Shown here: piece after piece, positions 6,916 through 15,093 of the stretch
How the letters are laid out: the number at the start of each line of letters is the position of its first letter
Numbering within the stretch: the stretch's first letter is position 1
Origin: JBGSLA01 sp041740935
Lineage (GTDB): Bacteria; Desulfobacterota; Desulfobaccia; Desulfobaccales; 0-14-0-80-60-11
Direction: 5' to 3'
Assembly: GCA_041740935.1 (NCBI GenBank)
Contig: JBGSLA010000100.1
Span: forward strand, 1 to 33,392
Length of the DNA: 33,392 bases
Translations under genes and position numbers: made by a program
The notes under the pieces: model-generated
Database searches by the model: none
What the model was told of the DNA's origin: nothing
The model's input: only the letters and a program-made list of their open reading frames with translations

Positions 6916-9681
6916 GTGTCCAACAGATATAATTTTTTCCGCTTCTGCCAGGGAGTGGTAGGGGCGCTGAACCGGGGGGCCTGGGGGATCATTCTGGTCT
7001 CGGTGGTTCTCGCCGTTTTATCGGTTTACTACGCCTACCATCATCTGGGCTTCCGCACCAACCGCAGCGACCTGGTGGCCGGCGACCAGAGCCTCGTCCT
7101 GTTGGGGGAGAAAATCAACCAGGATTTCGGCTCCCGGGACGACCTGGTGGTGGTAGTGGAAAACGGCCACCCCTCCCGCACCAAGGCCTTTGCCGAGGCC
7201 CTGGCCGCGGAGTTGCGCCGGCATCCCGAGGAATTCCCCGAAATTTTTTATCGCCTGCGTCCCGAGGCCTTTCAAAAATGGGCCTTGTTGTACCTGGAAC
7301 CCGAGCAGCTTCAAGAGCTTGGGGGAAAGCTGGCGGAGCATCAGACCCTGCTTGCCGGTCTGGCGGCCGAGCCCAGCCTGAGCCGGTTTTTCCAGAAAGT
7401 GAACCGGGAATTCACCGGTTCGCTCCTGGGGGAGCTGTTTGTGGGCTTCTTGGAGGAAGATCAGGAACGGCACAAGCTCCCCGACCTTACCCTGCTCCTG
7501 GCCACTCTCCGGCAGCTTAAGCAGGGCCTGGACGGCAGCCGGGAATTCACCTCGCCCCTGGCCGGCTTTTTCCCCGAGGGGCTGGCAGACCTGGATCAGG
7601 AAGGCTATTTTCTCACCGAAAACGACAAATATCTCCTCTTTCTGGTGACTCCCCGGAAAGACGGGTTTGCCCAGGCCGCCCAGTCGGTGCAACTCCTCCG
7701 GGACATCGTCGCCCGGGTTAAGGTCGATTTTCCCGGAGTACAGGCCGGGGTCACCGGCCCCATGGCCCTGGAAGCGGACGAAATGGAGAGCGCCATGGGC
7801 GATATCGCCCTGGCCACCTGGCTGTCCTTGGCCAGCCAGATGCTGTTGCTCATCCTGTTTTTCCGCAGTCTGCGGCGCACCCTGGTGCAGGGGCTGGTCC
7901 TGGTGGTGGGTCTGTGCTGGACCTTTGCCATGGCCGCCCTGGTGGTGGGGCACCTGAACCTCTTGTCCATCGTCTTCGCGCCCCTCATGCTGGGGATCAC
8001 CATTGACTACGGCATTCACTGGTTCTGCCGCCTGGAGGAAGAGCAGGCCCTCCAGGGGAAAACCAACGGCAACACCGTGGTGTGCACCATGCGCCGGGCG
8101 GCCCCGGCCATTATTTACGCGGCCCTGGCGGCCGCGGCCTCCTTTGCGCCGCTCACCCTCACCGGCTTTAAGGGCCTGGCGGAGTTGGGGATCATCCTGG
8201 CCCTGGGGGTGCTCATCATGCTGGTGGCCACCCTCACCCTGCTCCCCAGCCTGGTGTTGGTGACCGAGCCCTTTCGCACTCTTGCCCCCGCGCCGGAGTG
8301 CGCGGTGGTGCCCCCGTCCTTTCTCCGCTTGAATTGGCGGCGTCCCGGTCTGATCGTGGCTGCGGGACTGATCTTCACCGCGTTGGGGGGAGTGAGTCTG
8401 TTCTTCGTCAAATTTGATCTCAACCCCTTGAATCTCCAAAACAAAAAGACTGAGTCGGTGGTCTGGGAGATGAAGCTCCTGAAGGACTCCCGCTATTCCA
8501 CCGCGTATGGCGCCCTGACCGCGGACAGTCTGGCGGACCTGAAGGCCAAGAGCGCGGCCTTAAAAAAGCTGGCCACCGTCTCCCACGTGGAGTCGGTGCT
8601 GTCGTTTTTTCCTGAACGGGCCGAGGCCAAGCGGGGGCAGTTGGAAAACTTGGCGCCCCTGGTGGAGCCCATTGCCTTTCCCCCTGCCCCGGCGGCGGCG
8701 GCCGACCCCCGGGCTTTGGCCCAGGTGTTGGGGCCCATTCATTTCAAACTGGCCCGGGCCCTGGAAAGCGAACCCGGTTTGGTCCAGGTGAAGGAAGCCC
8801 AGGGTCTGTTGGCGGAGATTATCCCCCGGCTCACCTCGGGCCGACCGGAGATACCCGGCCGGCTGGCGGATTTTCAGGAAAAATTTTTTAAGGACCTGCG
8901 GGACAAGTGGAATCTTCTCCGGGAAGGGGTGGTTGCGCCCCTGCCCCATCTCAGCGACCTGCCCCCCGAGGTGCGGGACCGTTTTGTCAGCCCCCAGGGG
9001 ACCTTTCTGATCCGGGTCTTCTCCTCGGAAGACATCTGGGACCCGGCCCCTTTGGGGAAATTCGTCAATGACTTGCGCCGGGTGGACCCCGACGTCACCG
9101 GCGACCCGGTGCTGCTCTACGTCTTCACCCACGCCTTCCGGAATGCCTGCGTCTGGGCCGCCGGGGTGGGCCTGGCGCTTATCACCGTGATGCTCTGGGT
9201 GGTGTTTCGCAGCCTCAAGTTGAGCCTGTTGGCCCTGTTGCCGTTGTTTGTGGGCACCGGCTGGACCTTGAACCTCATGTGGCTCCTGGACATCCCCTTC
9301 AACCAGGCCAACGTCCTGTTTTTGCCGCTGATTTTGGGGGAAGGGATCACCTTCGGCATCATTATCCTGGTGCGCTGGCAGATGGAGGAATCGGCCCGGG
9401 TCATCACCCTGCCGGCCAGCACCGCCAAGGGCGTGCTCCTGAGCGCCCTGACCACCACCGTCGGCTTCGGGAGCCTGATGATCTCCGGACACCAGGGCAC
9501 CTTCAGCCTGGGGCTCCTGGCCACCGTGGGGAGCCTCAGTGTGCTCTTGGCTTCGCTCAGCATCCTGCCGGCCTGCCTGCGGCTGCTGCACAAGCAGGCC
9601 GCGGCCCCCGCCCCCTATGTCAACCCGGCGCTGTCGGTGAAGCGCTGGCTCTTTCATTTAGTGGGAAAGGAAATATCTTGA
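6916..9681 (+). CDS. hpnN: HpnN-like RND/MMPL transporter (hopanoid-associated)
   Basis: This gene encodes 921 aa, an inner-membrane RND-superfamily exporter of the MMPL type. TM1 lies at about 20-40. A large periplasmic domain (about 45-290) is followed by five TM helices (about 295-460; SMLLLILFFRSLRRTL region, APLMLGITIDYGIHWF, then AAPAIIYAALAAAASFAPLTLTGFKGLAELG). TM7 at about 475-500, a second periplasmic domain and a final five-helix block (about 735-900; LPLILGEGITFGIIILVRW) complete the duplicated fold. In Rhodopseudomonas palustris HpnN moves hopanoids to the outer membrane, and the adjacent MlaC-like gene matches the hpnM partner. The start is GTG 6916 with only a weak CAAGAG ribosome site; a stop at 6883 rules out longer forms. 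No hopanoid-synthesis enzymes are in view. Confidence 0.88.
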   Translation: MSNRYNFFRFCQGVVGALNRGAWGIILVSVVLAVLSVYYAYHHLGFRTNRSDLVAGDQSLVLLGEKINQDFGSRDDLVVVVENGHPSRTKAFAEALAAELRRHPEEFPEIFYRLRPEAFQKWALLYLEPEQLQELGGKLAEHQTLLAGLAAEPSLSRFFQKVNREFTGSLLGELFVGFLEEDQERHKLPDLTLLLATLRQLKQGLDGSREFTSPLAGFFPEGLADLDQEGYFLTENDKYLLFLVTPRKDGFAQAAQSVQLLRDIVARVKVDFPGVQAGVTGPMALEADEMESAMGDIALATWLSLASQMLLLILFFRSLRRTLVQGLVLVVGLCWTFAMAALVVGHLNLLSIVFAPLMLGITIDYGIHWFCRLEEEQALQGKTNGNTVVCTMRRAAPAIIYAALAAAASFAPLTLTGFKGLAELGIILALGVLIMLVATLTLLPSLVLVTEPFRTLAPAPECAVVPPSFLRLNWRRPGLIVAAGLIFTALGGVSLFFVKFDLNPLNLQNKKTESVVWEMKLLKDSRYSTAYGALTADSLADLKAKSAALKKLATVSHVESVLSFFPERAEAKRGQLENLAPLVEPIAFPPAPAAAADPRALAQVLGPIHFKLARALESEPGLVQVKEAQGLLAEIIPRLTSGRPEIPGRLADFQEKFFKDLRDKWNLLREGVVAPLPHLSDLPPEVRDRFVSPQGTFLIRVFSSEDIWDPAPLGKFVNDLRRVDPDVTGDPVLLYVFTHAFRNACVWAAGVGLALITVMLWVVFRSLKLSLLALLPLFVGTGWTLNLMWLLDIPFNQANVLFLPLILGEGITFGIIILVRWQMEESARVITLPASTAKGVLLSALTTTVGFGSLMISGHQGTFSLGLLATVGSLSVLLASLSILPACLRLLHKQAAAPAPYVNPALSVKRWLFHLVGKEIS

Positions 9682-10280
9682 AAAAATTTTGGTCTGTTGT
9701 CGGCCTACAGCTTCTGGCCTGCTGGCTGGCGGTGGTCCCCGCCCTGGCCGGCGCGCCCACCGCGTTTGTGAAAAACATCCTGGATGAGGTGATGGCCATT
9801 CAAAATAACCCGGCCCTGGAGGGCCCGGCCCGCGAAGCCGAGCGGGCCCAGGCCATCCGCCGCATCATCCAGAAAAAATTCGACTTCCCCCACATGGCCC
9901 AGAACACCCTGGGGGCCGCCTACGGCAAACTCAGCGCCGGTCAGCGCCAGGAGTTCGCCAATGTCTTCAGCGCCCTGTTCCAGACGTCCTACACCAATAT
10001 GGTCCTGAGATTTCTCAAGCAGGAGACTGTCAAATACGGCAAGGAAACCGTGAGCGGCGGCCAGGCCCGGGTGAACACCACCCTTGAGCGCGTAAACGAC
10101 GCCATCCAGGTGGATTATCTGCTCCATCAGCAGGGCGGGGGGTGGCTGTTGTATGACGTGAGCGTGGACGGGGTGAGCATCCTGGAGCAATACCGCTCCG
10201 GGTTCGCCCGGGAAATGCAGGCCCGCTCCTTCGATTCCCTGCTGAACAAGATGAAAACCCAGCTCCAGGCCGGGCAATAA
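9678..10280 (+). CDS. hpnM: HpnM/MlaC-family periplasmic lipid-binding protein
   Basis: This gene encodes 200 aa and belongs to the MlaC/Ttg2D family of periplasmic phospholipid or hopanoid carriers. It starts at TTG 9678, which overlaps the hpnN stop by TTGA and follows GGAAAGGAAA. A longer in-frame version reading back into hpnN is therefore not needed. The signal peptide spans residues 1-25 (KKFWSVVGLQLLACWLAVVPALAGA). The family core follows: RRIIQKKFDFPHMAQNTLG (about 55-75), LSAGQRQEFANVFSALFQTSYTNMV (about 82-105) and the closing W-L-L-Y-D-V-S-V-D-G-V-S region (about 155-167). Translational coupling to hpnN supports a shared lipid-transport job. Confidence 0.87.
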   Translation: MKKFWSVVGLQLLACWLAVVPALAGAPTAFVKNILDEVMAIQNNPALEGPAREAERAQAIRRIIQKKFDFPHMAQNTLGAAYGKLSAGQRQEFANVFSALFQTSYTNMVLRFLKQETVKYGKETVSGGQARVNTTLERVNDAIQVDYLLHQQGGGWLLYDVSVDGVSILEQYRSGFAREMQARSFDSLLNKMKTQLQAGQ

Positions 10281-11044
10281 GATCGTTTTCAGTTTTCGGT
10301 AAAAAATAATAAGAAAAATAGGTTGTTAGATAGTTCTTTGGTTTCATCTCAAGCTGAACTTGGCATAACCGGGCTTGCCTGCGGAAAAATTTTTCTGTCT
10401 TGAAAAGTTTTTGTGTAGAACCGCCGCCCTCGGCGGTTCTTGAAAAGAGCAGGCGAGGGCGCCTGCTCCGCATATATTCTGGTTCCCAAGCTCACGCTTG
10501 GGAACCCACTTGCACGCCAAGCTCTGCTTGGCTTCGAATCAGGCGCGAAAGAGCGGCGGGCGGAGCCCGCCCTACACGGCTTATGGGTGTATTGAGAGGG
10601 CGGCCGTCTCTGGCCGCCCGGAGTTCCGGCGTGCACGGCACGCCCTATGATCCTGCCCTCCAAATAACCGGTGGCACAGGTTTTCAACCTGTGCCTGCAC
10701 AGGCGGGACGCCTGTGCTACTGAATCCGAGTTTTTATTTTTTTGAGAAAGATTTTGCTTGCAACATGTTAATCTTATTAAGAAATCACTTCAATTCTTTC
10801 AGTTTGGTTCCGGCCTTTAGGCCGGGATGTGCCACCAGGCTTTCCCTGATTTTGAGAGCGCCAGGGGATCATAAGCGACTTTCTCGAAAAATACCCTCGC
10901 TTCTTATCCCCAGCTGGGCGAAGCGATAAATCTCGTATTATCATAAGGTTGAGATCCTTCACTTCCTTCAGGATGACAACATGAACCACTTTTTCAAAAG
11001 CCTCATACTTTCCGAAAACCCATAACCGCCCACCGAAAACCATC
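10281..11044. repeat. Repeat-filled convergent intergenic region
   Basis: This is 764 bp between two convergent genes with no credible CDS. From 10397 it holds TGTCTTGAAAAGTTTTTGTG followed by the hairpin GAACCGCCG-CCCT-CGGCGGTTC. Next come GTTCCCAAGC-TCAC-GCTTGGGAAC (about 10482-10505), GCCAAGC-TCT-GCTTGGC (about 10517-10535), GGCGGGC-GGA-GCCCGCC, GGGCGGCC-GTCTCT-GGCCGCCC, and a pair of CACAGG/CCTGTG hairpins (about 10674-10720). An AT-rich part follows, then a half-copy of the TGTCAT/ATGACA repeat near 10931-10980. Confidence 0.75.
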
Positions 11045-11848
11045 TCAGCCCGGCAGGTCGAGTTCCAGGCCCTCAAAGTTAAGGGAGTTGAGGAACCCCA
11101 GGAAGGCACCTCTTAATCCCTGGGCAAGAAAACGCGGCCATTCCGCGGCTCCAAGTTCCAGGCGGGCGAGCTTCCCCCGCACCCTGAGGCGCACCCTCGA
11201 AAAACCCCGAGCCTTAAGCCAGGCCTCGCCCCGCCCCACCCGGGCCAGGTCTTCCCGGGACAAGCTGGTGTTGTAGGGGAAGCGGGTGGCCAGGCAGCTC
11301 TGGGGCGGTTTGTCCGCGGGGAGCCCCAGCTCCCGGCTGATCTCCCGAATTTCCTTTTTCCCCAAACCCAGATCGAGCCAGGGGCTCACCACCCCTGCTT
11401 CCCGGGCCGCCTGCAGCCCCGGCCGATAGTCCGCCAAATCGTCCAGGTTGGCGCCGTCCCAGATGGCCTGGGCCGCAAGCGCCGCGGCTGCGTTCCGGGC
11501 CCGGACCAGCATGGCCTGCTTGCAGACATAACAACGCCTGAGGGTGTTTTCCCGGAAATCGGGGAGCAGGAAGGGCTCAAACGCGGCCACATGATGCGGC
11601 ACCCGGAAGGCCCGGGCCAGCCGCCAGGCGGCCGCGGCCTCCCCCGGCGCGGTGTGGGGCCCGATGAGGGTCAGGGCCGTGAGGCCCTCCCCCAGGGCCT
11701 GCCGTCCCAAAGCCAGGAGCAGGCCGGAGTCCACCCCCCCCGACAACAGCAGCAGCACCCGGGGCTGGCGTTGCAGTTGTTGGATAATCCGGGAGAGGTG
11801 CGCCGAGGCGGCGCGGCGCGGCCCAGAATCTTCCCCCACGGCGCTCAA
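11045..11848 (-). CDS. larE: LarE-family ATP-dependent sulfur transferase (PP-loop)
   Basis: This PP-loop protein of the LarE family activates a pyridinium cofactor precursor with ATP and inserts sulfur when making the nickel-pincer cofactor. It has about 267 aa from TTG 11848, which overlaps the upstream stop (TTGA) and follows GGGAGAG; GTG 11839 is an alternative. An ATG at 11947 exists but would add a Gly/Pro-rich, non-family N-terminus. Motifs: LLLLSGGVDSG (ATP loop, about 31-41); RRCYVCK (about 103-109); IWDGANLDDLADYRPG; and PPQSCLATRFPYN. The three cysteines (CxxC plus the SCLA Cys) match the pattern of LarE proteins that carry a [4Fe-4S] cluster rather than a sacrificial single Cys. 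No larB or larC is present in the window. Confidence 0.88.
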   Translation of the reverse strand: MSAVGEDSGPRRAASAHLSRIIQQLQRQPRVLLLLSGGVDSGLLLALGRQALGEGLTALTLIGPHTAPGEAAAAWRLARAFRVPHHVAAFEPFLLPDFRENTLRRCYVCKQAMLVRARNAAAALAAQAIWDGANLDDLADYRPGLQAAREAGVVSPWLDLGLGKKEIREISRELGLPADKPPQSCLATRFPYNTSLSREDLARVGRGEAWLKARGFSRVRLRVRGKLARLELGAAEWPRFLAQGLRGAFLGFLNSLNFEGLELDLPG

Positions 11849-13056
11849 CTCTCCCGGCCGACCTCTGCCGGGTCCGCCGCAGGAGTTTCCCCTGAGGGCA
11901 GGAGCTCCACTGGCTCCCCCAGGAGGAAGCGCCCCGAGGTTATCCATTCTTTCAGGATATTCGCCACTTCCCGGGCCCGCACCATGCTGGACAGGGGCAC
12001 GGTGGGCACTTCCTGGCCATCCAGACTGATCTTGCCGCTCATGAGCTGGGCGTAGGTGGCCTCACCCAGGACCTGGCCCGAACCCGTGGGGTAGTCCTGG
12101 CCGTAATCCACCACCGGGGTGATGATGTCTTCGTTTTGCACCGCGCAGAAGTGGGCCATTTCTTCGTTCAACAAAGGGATGGGCACCCCCAGGCCCACCG
12201 CCAGGGAGCAGCCGTAGCCCAGGAGGCTCAACCCCACCAGAAATCGGGGGGTCATCTGCTTCAGGTCGCCGATGACCATCAACGTGCCGGCCGGCCGGGT
12301 GGGGATGCCGTTTTCGTTCCGGGGCCGCCCCGGGTTATGCTGGGTCCCCGGAAAACAGACGTAGCCCACCCCTCCCCCCAGAAAAATCCGGGTACCGATG
12401 CCGATGGTCCGGAAATAGGGGTCGTTCATCAGGGGACTCAGGGCCCCGGAAGTACAATAGTTGGCATTGCCGGCCCGGGGCCTGAGCGGGCCCATATAGG
12501 TATAAATAATGCGTTTGGAGAGATTTACCGCACAGTTGTAGTTCTGATAGGCGTTGCGGGGATTGCACAGGACCGCGTTCACCATCTCCTTGAGGGTAAT
12601 GTCCTTTTCCAGCCGCTTGTTGGGGTAGCAGTCGGTGCCGTAGCCCTCGGCCACCAGGGTGATGGTTTTCCCGGCCACCAGGTCATGGATGACGTGCCCG
12701 CCGCCATATTTGAACTCCCCCGGATAAACCTTATTTAAGGGATCATCCACCGAGGGTTCGGTGGCCCCGAGATAAACATCCACCGCGGCCACCCCGCCGT
12801 AGGCCGGCACATTGTTGAGCCACACCCGGGAGGCCTTGATGGGCGGCTGGGAGTGCCCGAAATTCAGGAAGGCCCCGGAGGAACACATGGCCGAGAAGGT
12901 GCCGGTGGTCACCACATCAACCTGACGGGCCGCGGCCGCCTCCCCTTTGTGGCGGACAATATCGATGATCTCTTCGGCCGTGACCACCACGGCCCGGCCT
13001 TTTTTGATCTTTTCGTTGATTTCCTGGAAAGTCTTGTTAACCTGATAAGTAGGCAT
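11845..13056 (-). CDS. DUF39 homocysteine-biosynthesis protein (HcyBio domain)
   Basis: This gene encodes 403 aa of the COG1900/DUF39 family. In methanogens and in Desulfovibrio this family is needed to make homocysteine from aspartate semialdehyde by direct sulfur incorporation. Recognisable segments: TFQEINEKIKKGRAVVVTAEE at the start; the conserved VDVVTTGTFSAMCSSGAFLNFGHSQPPIK (about 47-75) with the family Cys; GYGTDCYPNKR; NAVLCNPRNAYQNYNCAVN; and GGGVGYVCFPGTQHNP (about 228-243). There is no CBS pair or ferredoxin domain at the C-terminus; in many genomes the ferredoxin partner is fused or adjacent, and here it is not seen. The start ATG at 13056 follows GAGGAAATCCC. The next gene (larE) overlaps its stop by 4 nt, so the two are translationally coupled. 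MarC is divergent only 30 bp away. Confidence 0.9.
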   Translation of the reverse strand: MPTYQVNKTFQEINEKIKKGRAVVVTAEEIIDIVRHKGEAAAARQVDVVTTGTFSAMCSSGAFLNFGHSQPPIKASRVWLNNVPAYGGVAAVDVYLGATEPSVDDPLNKVYPGEFKYGGGHVIHDLVAGKTITLVAEGYGTDCYPNKRLEKDITLKEMVNAVLCNPRNAYQNYNCAVNLSKRIIYTYMGPLRPRAGNANYCTSGALSPLMNDPYFRTIGIGTRIFLGGGVGYVCFPGTQHNPGRPRNENGIPTRPAGTLMVIGDLKQMTPRFLVGLSLLGYGCSLAVGLGVPIPLLNEEMAHFCAVQNEDIITPVVDYGQDYPTGSGQVLGEATYAQLMSGKISLDGQEVPTVPLSSMVRAREVANILKEWITSGRFLLGEPVELLPSGETPAADPAEVGRES

Positions 13057-13086
13057 GGGATTTCCTCATAAGCGCTGGGTCAGACG

Positions 13087-13737
13087 ATGTTTGCCGGCAT
13101 TTTCGACACCACCCTGTCCTTTTTTGTCACCAGTGTCGTTTCGCTGTTTGTCATCGTCGACCCCACGGGGAACATCTTCCCCTTTCTGGCCCTGTCCGCC
13201 AGCCTCGCCCCGGCTGTGGCCCGCGGCCTGGCCCGGCGGGCGTGTGTGTACAGTTTTATCATCCTGGCCGGCTTTGTGGCCCTGGGACGGCTGGTGCTCC
13301 AGGTTTTCGGCATCAGCCTGCCGGCCTTCCAGATCGCCGGGGGGCTGGTGCTCTTCCGCATCGCCTTCGACATGATGGAGGGCCGGGGCCACTTCAACCG
13401 GCTGGACACCTCTTCCAGTCTCACCCCGGAGGACTACCGGGACCTGGCCCTGATCCCCCTGGCCATGCCGCTGCTGGCCGGACCCGGGGCCATATCCACG
13501 GTGCTGGTGCTCACCGCCCGCTCCCAAAATCTCCTGGAGGACCTCCTCCTGGTGGCCGCCGCCGGTCTCATCATGCTCCTGGCCTACCTCTTTTTCCGGT
13601 GTGCCGCCGGGATCATGGGGTATCTGAAAGAGAGCGGCCTGCGCCTGCTCACCCGCCTCATGGGGTTGATTCTGGCGGCCCTGGCGGTCGAATTTGTCAT
13701 TACCGGGATAAAATCGGCCTTTTCCTCACTGTCTTGA
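13087..13737 (+). CDS. MarC-family integral membrane protein (UPF0056)
   Basis: This gene encodes 216 aa with six predicted TM helices (about 6-28, 45-68, 72-92, 115-137, 148-172 and 187-210). The family motif FVIVDPTGNIFPFLALS lies near residues 21-37, and IPLAMPLLAGPGAISTVLVL near 122-141. MarC proteins are inner-membrane proteins of uncertain transport function; the old link to multiple antibiotic resistance is not well supported. The start ATG 13087 has no clear Shine-Dalgarno and is only 30 bp from the divergent DUF39 start. The stop TGA (13735-13737) is supplied by the border motif TGTCTTGAAAAG of a repeat element, so the C-terminus may have been changed by insertion. Confidence 0.88.
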   Translation: MFAGIFDTTLSFFVTSVVSLFVIVDPTGNIFPFLALSASLAPAVARGLARRACVYSFIILAGFVALGRLVLQVFGISLPAFQIAGGLVLFRIAFDMMEGRGHFNRLDTSSSLTPEDYRDLALIPLAMPLLAGPGAISTVLVLTARSQNLLEDLLLVAAAGLIMLLAYLFFRCAAGIMGYLKESGLRLLTRLMGLILAALAVEFVITGIKSAFSSLS

Positions 13738-13850
13738 AAAGTTTTTATGTGGAACCGCCGCCCCCGGCGGTTCATTCGCCGGCGAGGGCGCCGGCGCCAC
13801 ATTTTTCATGCTTTACGGGTGAGCCGCAGGCTCATGAGGAACTGTCTTGA
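13730..13850. repeat. Dispersed repeat patch overlapping the marC stop
   Basis: The sequence TGTCTTGAAAAGTTTTTATG, then GAACCGCCG-CCCC-CGGCGGTTC, closely matches the copy at 10397-10439. A second unit (13803-13850) runs from TTTTTCATGCTTTACGGGTG to GAACTGTCTTGAAAA; related units lie at about 14802-14852 and 30087-30140. Confidence 0.78.
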
Positions 13851-13885
13851 AAAACCGGGGCTCGTGACGATCTGATGGCAATTCC

Positions 13886-14200
13886 TCAGGTTTCCGGTTT
13901 GCGCCGCAATTCCACCACCTTGCCCGGGCCCCGGCCGGGGGCCGGCGGCGATTCAGGCTCCGGCAGAGGTTTAGGGGGGACCGGCACCAGCTGCACCGGC
14001 CGCCCCCCCATGGTGAATTCCTCGCCCCGCAGGTGGTCGTTATCCAGAATCCAGACCACGGTCTGGGGCGGGAGGGTCAGCACCAAGAGCTCCACCTGGT
14101 GCCAACCCCGCTTGACATCCGGGTTAATATCATTGATGCGGGCATAAAAACCGGGCTGCCGGTCCAGGTGGACCAGCACCAGGTCGTTAATCGTGAGCAT
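13886..14200 (-). CDS. Conserved hypothetical protein (104 aa)
   Basis: This gene encodes 104 aa from ATG 14200, preceded by AGGGAAGGTC. The longer in-frame extension upstream is the antisense of the cupin gene and is not supported. The fold-bearing part (about 1-75) is a compact beta-rich sequence: LTINDLVLVHLDRQPGFYARINDI, DVKRGWHQVELLVLTLPPQTVVWIL, then RGEEFTMGGRPVQLVPV. The tail from about residue 76 is Pro/Gly-rich and ends basic. From memory, near-identical uncharacterised proteins occur in other Desulfobacterota. The N-terminal block resembles small SH3/KOW-like barrels, but I would not assign a function. It is divergent from the cupin gene, with 78 bp between the starts. Confidence 0.8.
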   Translation of the reverse strand: MLTINDLVLVHLDRQPGFYARINDINPDVKRGWHQVELLVLTLPPQTVVWILDNDHLRGEEFTMGGRPVQLVPVPPKPLPEPESPPAPGRGPGKVVELRRKPET

Positions 14201-14278
14201 GACCTTCCCTTGCAAACCCAGGATCAGGCGACTTAAGTCTATCAAAACACAAGAAAATGGCAAGAAATCAGGACTGCT

Positions 14279-14677
14279 ATGGAAAACGTGGAATTTATCG
14301 ATCTGTCCCAGGAGATGGCCGAAGACGCCCGGGGGTTTAGTTTGTATCCCCTGCTGGGGAGGGCCTCGAACCCGGCCGGGCTCCCCGGCGCCTTTCACCT
14401 GGTGTCCATCGCCCCCGGCCAGGCCCGGGGCAACCATCTCCATCCCGGCCGCCGGGAATGGCTCTACCCGTTCCACGGCACGGGCTTTTTTGTGTGGGAG
14501 CCCCGCCCCGGCGACCTGCGGGAACGGCTGGTGTCGGGGCACCGCCTGATCATCCGCATTCCGCCGGGGGTGCCTCACGCCCTGCGCAACCCCGGCCCGG
14601 AGCCCATTTACCTCCTGGCCTGGCGGGAAGGGGAGCCGGACGCAGCGGATGACACCGTGCCGCATCCTTTGGGGTGA
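14279..14677 (+). CDS. WxcM/FdtA-like cupin protein
   Basis: This gene encodes 132 aa, a single-domain cupin. The cupin motif 1 region is GQARGNHLHPGRREWLYPFHGTGFFVWE (about 47-74; G-N-H-x-H-P and the following E are the likely metal or sugar-binding residues). Motif 2 is IRIPPGVPHALRNPGPEPIYLLAW (about 93-116). The order and the GxNHLH start resemble WxcM/FdtA dTDP-sugar ketoisomerase-like cupins, although no sugar-nucleotide genes are nearby. The start ATG 14279 has a modest CAGGA site. The substrate cannot be told from sequence. Confidence 0.8.
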   Translation: MENVEFIDLSQEMAEDARGFSLYPLLGRASNPAGLPGAFHLVSIAPGQARGNHLHPGRREWLYPFHGTGFFVWEPRPGDLRERLVSGHRLIIRIPPGVPHALRNPGPEPIYLLAWREGEPDAADDTVPHPLG

Positions 14678-15093
14678 GAGTGCGACGCAGGCCTGGAACA
14701 AGAAAAGGCTGGGGATTTTAGTTTATAGCGTGTAGGGGCAAGCGCCCTCGCCTGACCTCAATGGACAGCCGGGGGCGGCTGTCCCTACACCAGGAATGGC
14801 TTTTCATGCTTATCGGGTGGTCCGCCAGCCCATGAGGAGCTGTCCGGAAAAGTCCAAAGCCCAGGGTTTAAAATCCAAAGCCTAAAGCTTATAGCTTATA
14901 GCTCATAGCTCATAGCTCATAGCGGCGGGCGGTGCCCGCCCTGCGCCAAGCTGCACTTATATCCGGTAGAACGGGCTTCCAGCCCGTCCCGGCACGGGCA
15001 GGATGCCCGTGCTACCGGTTAATGTGGGGAGCCTGGCGTCAGAGGTGGTCAATCCGCGTCCGAACCCGCCCGGGGTTCGGTTTTGCGCGTTGC
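14678..15093. repeat. Repeat-filled convergent intergenic region with heptad array
   Basis: There is no gene. It contains GGACAGCC-GGGGGC-GGCTGTCC (about 14762-14785) and a CTTTTCATGC...GTCCGGAAAAG unit (about 14802-14852). A period-7 array at 14886-14923 has units AGCTTAT twice and AGCTCAT three times, with degenerate period-7 sequence before it. Hairpins GCGGGCG-GT-GCCCGC, ACGGGCT-TCC-AGCCCGT and CACGGGCA-GGA-TGCCCGTG lie at 14930-15020. Confidence 0.75.

Noticed and set aside
9279..9677. Long N-terminal extension of hpnM inside hpnN
   Set aside because: It is out-of-frame hpnN sequence. The signal peptide begins exactly at TTG 9678, which overlaps the hpnN stop.
10714..11109. Small ORFs in the gap between hpnM and larE
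   Set aside because: They run through repeat DNA, lack ribosome sites and give no family-like protein.
14201..14701. 271-aa version of the 104-aa conserved protein
   Set aside because: The extra N-terminal part is antisense to the cupin gene; ATG 14200 has a ribosome site and starts the recognisable sequence.
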